Notes under the pieces: generated by a model
What the model saw: only the letters and a program-made list of their open reading frames with translations
What the model was told of the DNA's origin: nothing
The model's database searches: none
Shown: one piece after another, positions 33,961-45,702 of the stretch
How positions within the stretch are numbered: the stretch's first letter is position 1
Layout of the letters: every line of letters begins with the position of its first letter
From: Paguma larvata
Taxonomy: Eukaryota; Chordata; Mammalia; Carnivora; Viverridae
Length of the DNA stretch: 64,000 nucleotides
NCBI GenBank assembly: GCA_030068075.1
Contig: CM057826.1
Coordinates: forward strand, 112,058,746-112,122,745
Direction of reading: 5' to 3'
Position numbers and translations under genes: made by a program

Positions 33961-34930
33961 GGTGGTGGTGACGCCATTCACCCCCGAATTCCAGCCACCT
34001 GTACCGAGGAAGGGGTGTTCCGATGATAATGCAGACAAGCTATTGTATGTCCGCATTCCAGCCAGTTAGAAGACCTAAAAATCGATTCCATGACTGGTGG
34101 CGCTTACGATCTGACTCCAGTCGAAAAACACACACTCCCTTAGCACCGTCGGCCCTAAGAACCACCTGTTTGTGCCCTGCTGTCTTCCCCGGTATTCTGG
34201 GTACAGGAATGGGGCTAAGTGCCCTACAGGACAGACCCAGCTCATCTGCCCACAGCCACCCTACAAGGTAGCGACCTCCTCCTCTCACGTCCATGTGACG
34301 GAAAAGGAATATGAAGCTTGGGAGAAGGCAGGCCACTTGCCCAAGGCTTCATCACTTACAAGTCACAGAGCTGGACTTCAGCCCAGGCCTGCCAAGCCTG
34401 GAACCACCGGTGGTCTCAGCCCCACACCGTGGCCGTGAGCTCCTGTGCACCGTCCAGTGTGAGGAGCCATATGCAGGAACCACCTCCATCCTCTCTTCTC
34501 GTGGTCCCTCAGCCCCCGCACGGGCACGTGGCGTGCTTCCCACTTGCTTTCATCCCCATTGTAATGCAGGTGGTCTTAGCTTTTAGGTTCCTCCGAACTC
34601 AGCAGTTTTCTTCTTAATTCTTTCTCTCTTTTGTTATGTTTTGTCTCTTTTGTTATGTTCCCCAGGATTCTGATACCGGCTTCAGTCACCCTGTCATCTG
34701 AGTTCTGTCAGGTGAACAGCACCAAGCCAGGCACCATGCAGAATAATCCTCTTCGTCCCATGCAGACATACTCATTTCTGCATATGTTATAACAAAACTC
34801 TTTCTGCACCAGACACCTGATCTAACCTGTAGAACTTAAAAAAGAAGTGTTGGTTGCTTTTGCCTATAGCATTGCAATTCCCCAGAGGAATTCTGTACTA
34901 GAGAAACTCTGGCCTGCAAGAGATTTGTCC

Positions 34931-34936
34931 AAAAAA

Positions 34937-34970
<34 letters not shown>

Positions 34971-34973
34971 TAG
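34931..34973. repeat. A24-(TA)9 simple repeat
   Basis: Pure A run 34931-34954 followed directly by TA units. No SINE body lies upstream, so this may be the tail of a lost element. Confidence 0.93.
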
Positions 34974-35029
34974 TGAAATAGTGGGGAGGGAGGTGGTGTG
35001 ATCCAATAAGAGCTAAAGGCAGGACAGAG

Positions 35030-35222
35030 CAGTGGTTCTCAACCAGAAGCAGTCATGCCAGCCCAGGCCCCAGTTGACAGTATCTGAAGACTTTGGTTGT
35101 CCCGCCCAGGGCTTGCGGACTTAGTAGGCAGAGGTCAGGGATGTTGCTAAACGTCCTGCAGTGTGCCAACAACAGAGAATTATCTGTCCCAAAATTCAAT
35201 AGTGCAAAAGTTGAGAAACCTG
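35030..35222 (+). mobile_element. MER20 (hAT-type non-autonomous DNA transposon)
   Basis: Left end CAGTGGTTCTCAACC, centre GGGATGTTGCTAAACGTCCT and right end AGTTGAGAAACCTGG. The ends are inverted repeats. Confidence 0.83.
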
Positions 35223-35539
35223 GATTCCTAAAGAATAATAAATGTTTTCTGCCTGCCGGACTTCTCAGCACCTCTAATAGGCTAATTGCAAAGTCATCCC
35301 CCAAAATTGAGTAGGAGTTTCCCAGGCTCTTTTGACCTCAGAATCTGGAATCCCTGACATATTTCTGAGTGTTCTGCTGAAGTCACCTTGGGAAGGCTAG
35401 TCTAGAATACTGGGTGTTGGTAGAGGGAAATTGAAAGACAAGATCACTGGAATTCACAGATCTTACCGTCTGCGAGGTGGGAGGCACCTGGTAGGCAATC
35501 CTGATTCTTTCATATTACAGACAGGAAAACCATTGCAGA

Positions 35540-36170
35540 GAGCTGACGGTGGTCCAGCCATGGAAATCAGAGGCACATCGGAGGTTAAAAGCATAGGCTG
35601 GAAACAGACCAAGCGAAAATCCTTGCTCTGCCTTTATAAGCAGTAGAATCCATGCCTGAGTTGACTGACCAAACTGACTGGTCCAAAAGGGAAATAATAC
35701 CTGTGAATATTGAGTAGATTAATACATGCATAGCACCCAGTGTAACAGAGAGTAGGTATTATTAGGAGTGGCTAATTTGTGTCCAGCCTGGATTCCAACC
35801 TAGCATCCTCCACTCCCAGGCTGATGTCCTTTCCAGTATCCCATGATGGTTTGATGGCACTGGAAGAGGTAAGGAGGAGCCAAGGCATAGGAGTGGGAAC
35901 TCACAGGGACATACAGAATGTTAGAGAGCCCACGAGAGAGAACATTAGAGACAAATGATATCGGCAGAGTGAGGGAAGCCCGGGTTGTGCAGACAGTGTC
36001 ATAGTAAAGCCCATACCTACTGCTCACTAGCCGTGTCTTCCTGAGCAAGCTCCTCAGCCTTTCCTGGTCTGTCTCCTCAATAAGTAAAGACAGGGAGAGT
36101 ACCTTCCTGAGAAGTTCAAGCAGGAAATGGGATAAGGTGTGCAAAGCCTGAGGACCAAGAAATGATAGAT
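35540..36170. mobile_element. Cluster of MIR fragments
   Basis: Plus fragment 35540-35770 (GAGTTGACTGACC, GAAATAATACCTGTG), minus fragment 35780-35850, and a plus fragment 35970-36170 (TTCCTGAGCAAGCTCCTCAG). Confidence 0.55.
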
Positions 36171-36399
36171 GTCATTACTGTTGTGAGTGTGGCCATTGGG
36201 GTCTCTGAGACACCAGCTCCCTGTTGGCAAATCTGGCACTTCCCCAGTGCCTCAGTCTGGACTGTTAGGATTGTCATCAAGAGTGCTTCCTCACCAAGGG
36301 AGCGAAGTTCTTCTTCTCTCCATCACAGGTCTCAATTTTCCTGCTCCTGATGTCTTGGTCTTTTAGAAGCTAGTTGGAAACCATGTAGGTCAGCAGGAC

Positions 36400-36605
36400 T
36401 TTTTTTTTTTTTTTTTTTTGAGAGAGAGAGAGAAAGAGAAAGCACTAGTGGGAGAAAAGGGCAGAGACAGAGAGAGAGAATCCTAAGTAGGTTCCACTCT
36501 CAGTGTGGAGCCTGATGCAGAGCTGGATCTCACAACCCTGAGATGATAACCTGAACTGAAATCAAGAATTGGATGCTCAACTGACTGAGGCACCCAGGTG
36601 CCCCC
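36400..36605 (-). mobile_element. Feliform tRNA-type SINE (minus)
   Basis: A T-run of about 20 and GA-rich tract at 36400-36480, with the head complement GCACCCAGGTGCCCC near 36590-36605. The duplication AGGTCAGCA lies at 36387-36395 and 36606-36614. Confidence 0.9.
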
Positions 36606-36734
36606 AGGTCAGCATGATTTTTAATGCTAAGCCAAAGGTCTCCAGGAGAAATACTCAAGCACTGGATTCTTTTGTATTGTGTTTAGTAAATTATATGGAC
36701 CACACAGTGACGTTCCGTTTGTATTCCACTAGCT

Positions 36735-36900
36735 CTTTCCCTCTGATAATGTGTTAAAATCTCACTTATTCATGTCTTAACTAAAATTGTGTGATTTTGT
36801 AATATTTGTCTTTTCCTCTAGCCTGTGAGTTCCATGAGAATAGGACTGGATCTATCTTTTTCCTTATGTCCTTGGTATGTAGTACCTGGTGTGTGTCTAT
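36735..36900 (+). mobile_element. LINE-2 3' fragment
   Basis: CCTGTGAGTTCCATGAGAAT and ATGTAGTACCTGGTG match the L2 tail. Confidence 0.6.
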
Positions 36901-37395
36901 CCAAAAACATATGTTTTTTATTTGTATGTTCTAGGTAACGTACTAAGTACTCGGCATGTGTGTGCATGTATGTCAAAGACACTTAAATAGCTGACAGGTA
37001 ATTATTCAGACTGCATTAGTGAAAACCTTGAAATACAGATGACTTCCTTTGGAATATATTTTTTCATACGTTTCAAGGAATTGCAACAGATTTGAGGTGA
37101 ATAGCATTGCTTTGATAGGTTCTTTCAGGATCTGTTGAATTAATAGGTAAATATTATTTTCCTGTAAAACATAAAATGACTTGTCAATATTCATTCATCT
37201 AACATATTTACTGAGTATGTCCTGTGCTTCAGGGAATACAGCAGGACAAGACAGACAAAAATCCCTCATAGAGCTTGCATATTAGGCAACACAAAATATA
37301 TTGAAGTCCACTGCATATAAACTGGGGGAGCCGGGCACTAGAGGAAGGGTTGCCTCACTGCTATCAGGCTACAAACATTAGAATGCAGGGGTGAG

Positions 37396-37576
37396 GGGCC
37401 CCTGGGTGGCTCAGTCGGTTAAGCATCTGGCTTCGGCTCAGGTTATGATTTTGCAGTTCGTGAGTTCGAGCCCTGCTTCAGACTCACTGCTGTCAGCACA
37501 GAGATCCTTTCTCCTTTCTCCGTTCCTCCCCCGCTTGTTCTGTCTCTCTTAAAATAAAAAAAACTTAAAAAAAAGT
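37396..37576 (+). mobile_element. Feliform tRNA-Lys SINE
   Basis: Head GGGCCCCTGGGTGGCTCAGT, B-box-like GAGTTCGAGCCC and a degenerate A-rich tail. The 14-bp duplication AATGCAGGGGTGAG/AATGCAAGGGTGAG lies at 37382-37395 and 37577-37590. Confidence 0.93.
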
Positions 37577-37959
37577 AATGCAAGGGTGAGAGATGGCCTG
37601 AGAGTGTGGGCTTCTTGTGGGGTCATACCAAGTCCTGAGGTCCCCAGCCTCTGCTTGCTGCTGATGATATAAGGCTTGAACCCTTGATCCCACTGTGTAG
37701 AAACTGTGTCCCCTAAATATTTGAAAGAAGTTTATTCTTTTGAGGATTTTGGCTTTGTAAAAAGGATGGGATGGGACCAAGCATCATTAAGAGCCCCTCC
37801 ATTAATTGTGTTCTCTAATTAATACACAATTTAAAATATTTAGTGTCATAACTAGAGGGAAAAGTGCCTTTCAGCTTTGTGATTACGTGATTCTACGTAG
37901 GTCCTAGCCTGGTTAACTTCTTACAGCTACTAAAATAAGGCCTTGTACATGATACAAGA

Positions 37960-38210
37960 CACGATTGAATCATGGTTAAGAACAAGGACTTGGATGTCAG
38001 CTAGATCTGAGTGCAAAATGCAGCTGTACCTCAGTCTAGCTGGTTGTCCCCAGGTGACAGAACCTCTCTATGCATTAGTTGTTCAGGTCTGTAAAATAAA
38101 GAATTATTGTTTCTATGTCAGAACTAATGTAAGGATTACATGAAATAAAACATGTAAAGCACAGGGCCTGGTACATAGTACGCTCCCTGTTGACAGTAAT
38201 TATCAGTACT
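37960..38210 (+). mobile_element. MIR SINE
   Basis: AATCATGGTTAAGAACAAGG, GTAAAATAAAGAATTATTG and ACAGGGCCTGGTACATAGTA in the MIR order. Confidence 0.75.
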
Positions 38211-38624
38211 ATCCAGTTGTGCCACTGAATAAATGAAAATAAGTCATGAACTTGGTGTTAAGACTTGGATATGCATAGACTTGGAATAAGGTGCAAAGTG
38301 CTGTGCTGGCCAGTACGTTATCTATAGCCTGCCCTCTGTGTCATCTGTAGGAATTGGTAGTGGGCTGATGAAATAATTGTCGTCTTTCATTTCACCTCCA
38401 TCTTCTGGGGCTGTCATTTTTGGGCTTTACAAGGTTGCTACAATGGCATCCCAGTATGCCATGTTTGTGGAGAACAGATTGCTAGGTGTAACCTTGTAAG
38501 CATTCTTTACGTCATTTAAATAGCCCACAAGCTCTATAGTCCTCAGTCCCAGAGTCTCAGTCTCAAATAAAATATGATTGGCTGATGGAGAAGCATTGCA
38601 TGCTAATGAGGACAAAAATAGCTC

Positions 38625-38790
38625 CTGACATTTATTGAGAACCTACAATATGCCAATCATATGTTCCCAGCAATATGCATCCCCCTTCTGCAGCTGGGAA
38701 AACTGAATCTCGGAGTAGTAAATAAAATGTGAACAGCTGGTAAGTGACAGAGGTAGAAATTGATGGACTCCAGCGCCCAGTTTGCTCATC
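38625..38790 (-). mobile_element. MIR SINE (minus)
   Basis: TTTATTGAGAACCTACAATA, GCAGCTGGGAAAACTGAAT and GTGACAGAGGTAGAAATTG. Confidence 0.65.
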
Positions 38791-39934
38791 CCTTCCCGTT
38801 TACTGCAGCTGTGTCAGGTGGAGATGACCAACCCTCAGGTCTCCCACTTGTCTATTGAGATGTTGGCATAGGTCTTGCCTGGTGTTTAAGTCCCCAGTCC
38901 TCATGAGATTCCCTTGAAGGAAAACTAATGTGAAAATCTAATTCTCAAGGCCAAGGACCTTCATTAATGCTTGATTAAAATCCAAAAGTTTTTTGTTGTT
39001 GTTGTTTTCCTGGACTTAATTCTCAAGTTCAGTTCTGATGGATGAGGGTTTCTTGTTTCTTTCTTAAATGATCAGGTGAAAATTAGGATTTTCCTTCAGC
39101 TATTCCAACAAGATTTTGAAGAGAACTCATTGTAGTCTTGAGTTTTATACATAGAATTTGGTACTGACTCTGACTGTGTGGAGCAGGCAAGAAAGCGAAA
39201 TCTCTGGAGGGTGTGTTAAGTAAGTAACCTGTAGGCTAGTGTTTGGTTTAGCCTAAAATTGTGATGCCAACACTTGTTAAGTGAAACCATACTCCGGTGC
39301 CAGTATTACAGGTTAAAAATAAGTATGGACAAATGCACGTGACTGCATCATACATGCTGAGTGCCCAGATGGCAAAGAATTCATTCACTTATCTAGCTTT
39401 GGTTCTAATCAAGTAACACGTGTTTATTGAACATTTGTGTGCAAGACTTTAAGTACAAAGAAAAACCAAAAAGAACTCACCCTGCAATTGCAGACAGACA
39501 AACATGCAGATTATTAAATACCAATGTGACAGTACCCGAGGTCTTGTTAAATAAGTGGGCCAGACCAAGTGTGGGGGGCTTCAACAAAAAGAAATCATTT
39601 AAGGCTACGATGGTATGTGAAAGATGAGGCATAGGAGGAGTCTGGCAGAACGTGAGTCAGTGAAGACAGAACAATCAGAAATGGCATAGAAGTGGCAACA
39701 CTCAAAATATACCTAAGCTATATTCTATACATTTCATTTGATCCAGAGAAGTTCAAAATCAAGATTGACACATTTACAGCAGCTTTTGATGGGCTTTCTT
39801 GTCCAGCCAAGGGGCTGTGCCTTTATTCCTACAAGTGGAAATCAGCTGAAGCCACTGAGCCCTAAGAAGTGCCTGTATATCAGAGGAAAGGGACAATATA
39901 TAGAAAAGACAAGACTGAGGCTCAGCCAAGCAAC

Positions 39935-40500
39935 ACTATTAAAAACCATGACCCAAGAGATAGGAAAATAAATGTCCACACAAAAGTTTGTACATGAATA
40001 TTCATAGCAGCATTATTTGTAATAGCCAAAAAGTAGAAACCCAAGGGTTTATCAACTGATAAATGGATAAACCAAATCTGGTATATCTATACAACAGGCT
40101 ATTATTCACCCATCAAAAGGAATGAAGTGCTCCTATCTATTACAGCATGGATGAATCTTGGAAACAGTATATTAAGGGGGAAAGTAGCCAGTCACAGGAG
40201 AACCTTACATTGTATAATTCCATTTATGGAAAATTTCCAGATTAGGTAATTTCACAGAATGAGAAAACAGATTAGTCATTTCCTAGGGCTGTAGGAGTAG
40301 GGAATCAGGAGTAACTGCAAATGGGTATGGAATTTTGGAGGGTTAGTTGATGAAAAAGTTTGAAACTTACATTGTTGCAACACTTGTACAAGCATGTGAT
40401 TATACTGAAAAAAATAAAACAAGGAACTATACACTTCAAATGAGCAAATTTTATGGCATGTACTTTTTTATCTAAAAAAAACTGAACACATTTTTAAACA
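39935..40500 (+). mobile_element. LINE-1 3' end (old L1M type)
   Basis: Phrases of L1 ORF2 end and 3' UTR are readable: AGCAGCATTATTTGTAATAG, ACTGATAAATGGATAAAC, GGAATGAAG and CCATTTATGGAAA. It ends in an A-rich stretch near 40480. No frame is open over a useful length. It lies ~325 bp before a PPP2R2B exon. Confidence 0.85.
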
Positions 40501-40824
40501 TCTCAGATGACTCAAAGTTTTGATATGTGAAGTGACACAGAGAACAGGGGAAGTGTGTAACAGAGCTAGATCCTAGACCTGAAGCTTGGAAATGCTCAGG
40601 GCTAGATCCATGGATGACACAGGTCCCATGCCAGTCCTTCTAAGATAAAGAAAATACGGAGTTTTTTCTGCTTCCAGGGAGATAATGGTTCTCTGTTAGT
40701 AGCTGACTCACATTCTACAGATTCTATTTCAAGTTAGATTGTTGGCTGTCTAGCTGGTCCATACAGGGGAGAGACAGTTGAAAAGGATGTCCTCATTTTG
40801 TCTCGTTTCACTTCTGTTGTGCAG

Positions 40825-40994
40825 TTTTTGAAGAGCCTGAAGATCCAAGCAACAGGTCGTTTTTCTCTGAAATTATCTCTTCGATTTCGGATGTGAAGTT
40901 CAGCCACAGTGGGAGGTATATCATGACCAGAGACTATCTGACCGTTAAAGTCTGGGATCTCAACATGGAAAACCGCCCCATTGAAACTTACCAG
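40825..40994 (+). CDS. PPP2R2B: PPP2R2B coding exon encoding residues ~264-320
   Basis: This is the next coding exon of the PP2A B55-beta subunit, 170 bp long. The acceptor is TTGTGCAG (ends 40824) and the donor is CCAG|gtatgg (40995). It completes the Phe codon left open by the previous exon (T + TT) and ends in phase 0. The peptide starts [19 protein letters not shown] and then carries a clear WD40 blade: an [17 protein letters not shown] strand pair followed by [14 protein letters not shown], with the WD dipeptide visible. It ends [19 protein letters not shown] and RPIETYQ fit the beta isoform; B55-alpha has YMMTRDYLSVKIWD and RPVETYQ. It is separated from the preceding exon by a 30,877-bp intron. 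The reading frame is intact, with no suspicious substitutions in the recognisable motif. Confidence 0.97.
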
Positions 40995-41159
40995 GTATGG
41001 ACCACCACCCACCCATAGTTACATAAGGCACTTCCTTTGTGGACCTCTAAGTCAGCTCCTGCCTACAAAGGCTTACAGTGCACAAGAGTAAAAGATATTC
41101 ATCCTCATACATTCAATAAAATGGTACAGGCTGTAATTGCTATAGAATTTAGGCAAGGA

Positions 41160-43780
41160 TACAGAAGGTAGAGCTTGAATTCAATTTAACCCATATCTAC
41201 TGAGCAGTTAATGTGGGATGGATACTGCAGATACAGAGGTGAACAAGGCAGACACAGCCCTGCTCTCCTTGAGTTGACTGGATGGTGGGGAAGCCAGATG
41301 ATGAACAGGGGATTGAGTCGGCGGTGATGCATGAGATGGTACTGTGTACATGGGAGCACATGCAGGGAGGGTCAGTCCAGTGAGAAGAAACCCTAAAGCT
41401 GAGTATCGAATGACAGAAACTAGCAAGAAAAAATCATATTCTTAGAAGGATAGTATGTTCCTAGGTGATGCATTCAGAAAGGAGTTCTTTCTATCTTCTT
41501 TCTGTCCATGTTCCATATTCAAGATATCAAGAAGAGTCTAGAAATGTAGGCCCTGGCAAAGAACATGAGATTATTTTGTCTTCAGAATGAGTACAATGGA
41601 AAACCATTAAAAGGTTTTGGGGGAGATGGTGACAGTTGGGGCTCTGGAATTGGCAGCATGCAGGAGGAGAGTCTATGAGTTTTGCTTGCTGATTCAATGT
41701 GAAGGGAAAAGCAATCAATAAGACTGTGTACAACGTGTTGGCTTAAGCAATGACTAAATGGTTGGTAGATTTATGGACAAAGGGAACAAAGGAAAGGCAC
41801 TGTTCAGAATGGCTTTTTTTTTTAGAAGAGGAATACCAGGTTTTGAGGTAGAAAGGATTTGAAGAAGCTCGTTTCAGCTAAGAGTACAATGGAAGCAAAC
41901 CTGAAGAGGCAGGAATAAATTGGTCTTTTTCAAGATCTTTTGGGTTAGATTAAACAAAGTGCAAAAATTCTAGACAGAGATTTACCTTACATATTCTTTC
42001 TTGAGACGTAATTTACATACCGTAATATCCATCCTTTTGCAGTCTACATGAGTGTATTCACGAAGTTGTGGAACCCTCACCACAATCCCATTCCAGAAAC
42101 ATTTTCATCATTGACCAGCACATTCTGGTTGTGCTAGGGAGGAAAGTCTATAGGGGGGACATGGTAGCAAACACACCAGTTAAGAAGTTTTTGCAACATT
42201 CCGGCAAAGGCCGAGAGAAGCTTAGATGACCTTGTGAACAATGGAAGTGGCCAAATTCTTGTATAACCAATAGGATTTGACACAAATTGGATGTGTGATG
42301 TAAGAGGAAAAGAACACCAGGGATCATTCCAAGGTTTTTTATCCTGAGCAATTAGGAAAATGGTGGTGCCATTTTATGCAGATGAAGAAATCAAGAAGTT
42401 TGTTTGGGACATGTTGGGCCAAATAAACATTCAGAAACTGCGAGTAGACAGCTTAGTTTGAGTTTTGGCATGTCTTCTCTTTGAGAAAGGAAGAAGTCAG
42501 GACCTTGCCCTGGGAACCTGCTGTTTATAGGTTAAGCAAAGGAAAACTGGGAGGAATGTTCTGGGAGCCAAAGAGACTATTTCAAGGAGAAGGAATCACC
42601 AAATACTAAATGCTGTTGCTGAATCAAATAGGAATGGATTGAAAATAGGCCAGTGGATGTAAGTGTAGGTGAATGGTATTTGTGAAGGTCTGATTGGAGT
42701 GGGTTTCAAGACAGACTGTAAATGGAAGATGTGAATGTAAACTACAGGTAAGTCTTACAAGAAGTTTTAGTCTAAAGGGCAACAGAGAAATGGGGTGGTA
42801 TCTGGGATGCGATACAGGCATAAGGAAAGTATCACAGAATACTCTATGCTGATGGGAATAAGCCAGTAGAAAAGAATAATTCAAGCAGCTAAGTGCTTGG
42901 GGTAAGCCAGATGGAACAGAGTCCATTGAAGAATTGGTCTTGGATCAGAAGATGGACAATCCATCCAAGGAAGGAGGTTTGTAAATTTTGTGATGTGAAC
43001 AATAGATGGTTTCTTCTTATTGCTTCTATTTTCTCATAAGATCAAGGTTCATTAGCTGAGTGCAAAGTATAAAATACTCATCTAAGAGTGAGTTGATTAC
43101 AGAGGTGTCATCGAGTTGCTCAAGGACCCATTTGAATACAATGCAAGTAGAGGGAAAATCAAGTTTGTTGAAGGTACATACTTAGGGCGTGATTATAATG
43201 ATGGACCACTAAACTCAGGTAGTAAGGAGGGAAATAATGGAGGGAGTTAAGTAAGCAAGAAAATGGATTTAAAGAATTGATGGAATCAAGATAGTAAAAG
43301 GAGTAAACTAAAAAGATAGGTAGGAATAGAGCAGTACTTGTTAAACAGGTAGTCATGGCAAGTCTCATAACATGACCAAGGAGGCAAAGGAAAAAAACCA
43401 TTGAAAATGATGAGGCAAGTACCTAAGAGACAGGAACAATGATGGCAGGGGATCTGGGTGCTAGAATTGCTTCAAGGAATGTGACAGAAGGATTCAGAAC
43501 TGTTGCTGACTAAGGTAGACAGCAGGGAGTTTAGTTGGAGACATGCCTTCAAAAGAGCTGAGGAATCATGATCTGAAGCAGCAAGGAGCCCACCGACTCC
43601 ACCTTGACACGTATGAGCAAAAGTCCTGCTACTAGTGTGGACACAGGAGAAGTCAACCTTTCAGAAGAATCAGAGAGAAGATTGAGGACCCCCATGAGTT
43701 TAACCAACTGTGAGTAACACAAGGTGCTGAGAAGGTTCGGGGGCCCGAAATCAAGACGAAGTATGTAATTGAAATAGTTT
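41160..43780. repeat. Old dispersed repeat (large block), family not resolved
   Basis: The block contains phrases seen in several other places in the window: ACAGAGGTGAACAAGGCAGA, AACCATTAAAAGGTTTTGGG, GTGGTGCCATTTTATGCAGA and TTTGGGACATGTTGGGCC. These recur across the window (about 760-1150, 10230-10450, 11950-12300, 23770-24590, 62095-62975), so it is interspersed, but I do not name the family. It has no coding potential; many short open frames arise from its low-stop composition on the minus strand. Confidence 0.6.
41988..42130. mobile_element. LINE-1-like fragment
   Basis: Text like TTGAGACGTAATTTACATAC and AACATTTTCATCATTGACC matches a widespread L1 3'-region motif, embedded in another old repeat. 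Confidence 0.5.
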
Positions 43781-44545
43781 GTGGCTGAAATAGCCTGCCC
43801 TATATATTGGGCAGGCTTATTCCAGATCATGCCAGATTTCAGGGCCCTACTTCACAGCACTTACTTTCAGGCTCTTACCTTCAGCCCAGGACTAGAGCCA
43901 AATGAAGTGTCATTTTCCAGCTGCAGAGACAGACATCTCGTGTTACAAACTCTTAATACCAAACAGAGGACAATGTCGAGTAGAACCTGAGTGTGGGTGG
44001 TATTGACAGAGGTGTGGCCTACTGGCAAGCCTGGGTTAGAGAAAACTGGATTTAGGCTCTTCATTTTAGAGAATGGCTTGAAGAACAAAGCTAATTTTAG
44101 AACACAGTGAGCTGTGACATGGAATAATAAGCATTGTCAGAGCATGCTTCTCAAACCAAGTTGAGCTAGTGGTAGATGTGGAAGTGTTATTTGTCAAAGG
44201 TATCTTAGCACCTGTATTGAAATGCACTGTTACAAAAGTTTATTTTAACTTTACGTAGCATTTATCAAAGCAATTTAAATTTATATGCTATACCAAAAAT
44301 GGTAACATACTGTACAAAAGATGATAAATAAAAATCTGACTGGATTTCTAGACCACTGTTGAAAAAGATTGTGAGGGCTGGCCCAAAGGGAAATAATTCC
44401 ATCATCAGTTACTAATGCTTTCCTTGGGGAGGGAAGTAAGTAATGTTCCTACCATGTATTCTCATACATGCATCGACTGGTCTCAAGCATCTTACCAGGA
44501 ATAACTAACTGTAGACTTATCATTAGCTAAAGTATTCCTACAGAA

Positions 44546-44768
44546 TAGGGGTTGGCAAACTGTGGCTGGTGGGCCAAATCTAGCCTCCATTTATTTTAGT
44601 ACAAGAAACTTTACTGAAACACAGCCACACCTGATCATTTATATATTGTCCATGGTTGCTTTCACACTCCAGTGGCAGAGTTGAATAGTTCTGACAGAGA
44701 TATGATAGCCCACAAAGCCTAAAATATCTGCTATCTGGCTCTTCACATGGGAAGTTTGTCAACCCTGA
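44546..44768 (+). mobile_element. Non-autonomous DNA transposon with GGGTTGGCAAAC ends
   Basis: The left end GGGGTTGGCAAAC and the right end GTTTGTCAACCC are inverted repeats. The interior has GAAACACAGCCACACC and CAAAGCCTAAAATATCTGCT, a common eutherian hAT-like element. I do not assign the exact family. Confidence 0.7.
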
Positions 44769-45702
44769 AATGTAAGAACCAACCAATAGAGTTGCCTCTT
44801 GCTGAGCTTCATGAGCAGTCCGTTAACTGTACAACACCAGGCTTCCATGAGTTCATAATTTGAGAACCTCTATGTTCAGAGGTTCAGTTTAGTGTCAAGA
44901 AAGCCTTACACAATAGGAACATGGACAACAAATATTTGGAACATGAAGAAAAAAGCATCAAATTGGGTGAGTCTTAAGTTATTTCTTGCTCTGTGTTTTA
45001 GATGTTTCTAATCAATGTATCTTTACCTTATTCCCTCCTCCGATGGCAACTGGTCCATCTTGTTTGCCTAAGGTTTTGTGTCTTGTTTTAACAACAGAAC
45101 ATAAAGATAACATACCTTCATACTCAATGTTCTTTTTCTTTAGATGACTTCAAGCCAAGGCAGCAGGAGCAGCCCAAAATTTAGCTGTTGAGGAGAAAAT
45201 ACTAGTTCAGACCAGATTTTCCTTTGGATCCCTCATGACTTTGGTCTTTCACGAACTATTTATAGAGTTACTGGCAATGTGGTTCCTACTAATGGATCCA
45301 CATTTTCAAAGCACACGTTTTGATACTTATTATTCACCTATGTTTCTATAAGAAAACATGCCGAAGGTGAAATTCAGAGGTCAAGAAAAGTTCATAAAGA
45401 AGAGCATAGGTTGAACCAAAAATTTTTTGAGTAATTACAGTGAAGTAAAATAGTAATCACTCCCTTTCTTAGAGCTTTATAATTCCCGACCATTGTAGGA
45501 TTTTGAGAAGTTCTGTATCATAGAAACTGTTTAACCTGGTGTTTTCAAAACCAGTTTCTCCATTCTCAGAACACTCATATCCCTGCCTTGTCTGCAAAGT
45601 GCTCCATACCAGATCAGAAGAATGTGTAGCATGGAGATAAGGCTGAAAACTAAGGAGCTATTTGGCTCATCTTTTTCTCCAAAAAGTAGGAAAACTAGAG
45701 TA

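Larger units (their letters stand above)
9948..40824 (+). other. PPP2R2B intron of 30,877 bp
   Basis: This intron runs from donor gtgagt (9948) to acceptor TTGTGCAG (40824). It holds eleven feliform SINEs, four or five MLT1 LTRs, two MER20 elements, a 5S rRNA pseudogene, MIR and L2 fragments, two LINE-1 3' ends, several microsatellites and repeat-free candidate regulatory blocks. The stretches 10720-11500, 12640-13560, 15300-15620, 17210-17740, 19900-20800, 21160-21620, 25110-26480, 26860-27560, 34430-34920 and 38790-39400 show nothing I can assign. Confidence 0.9.
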
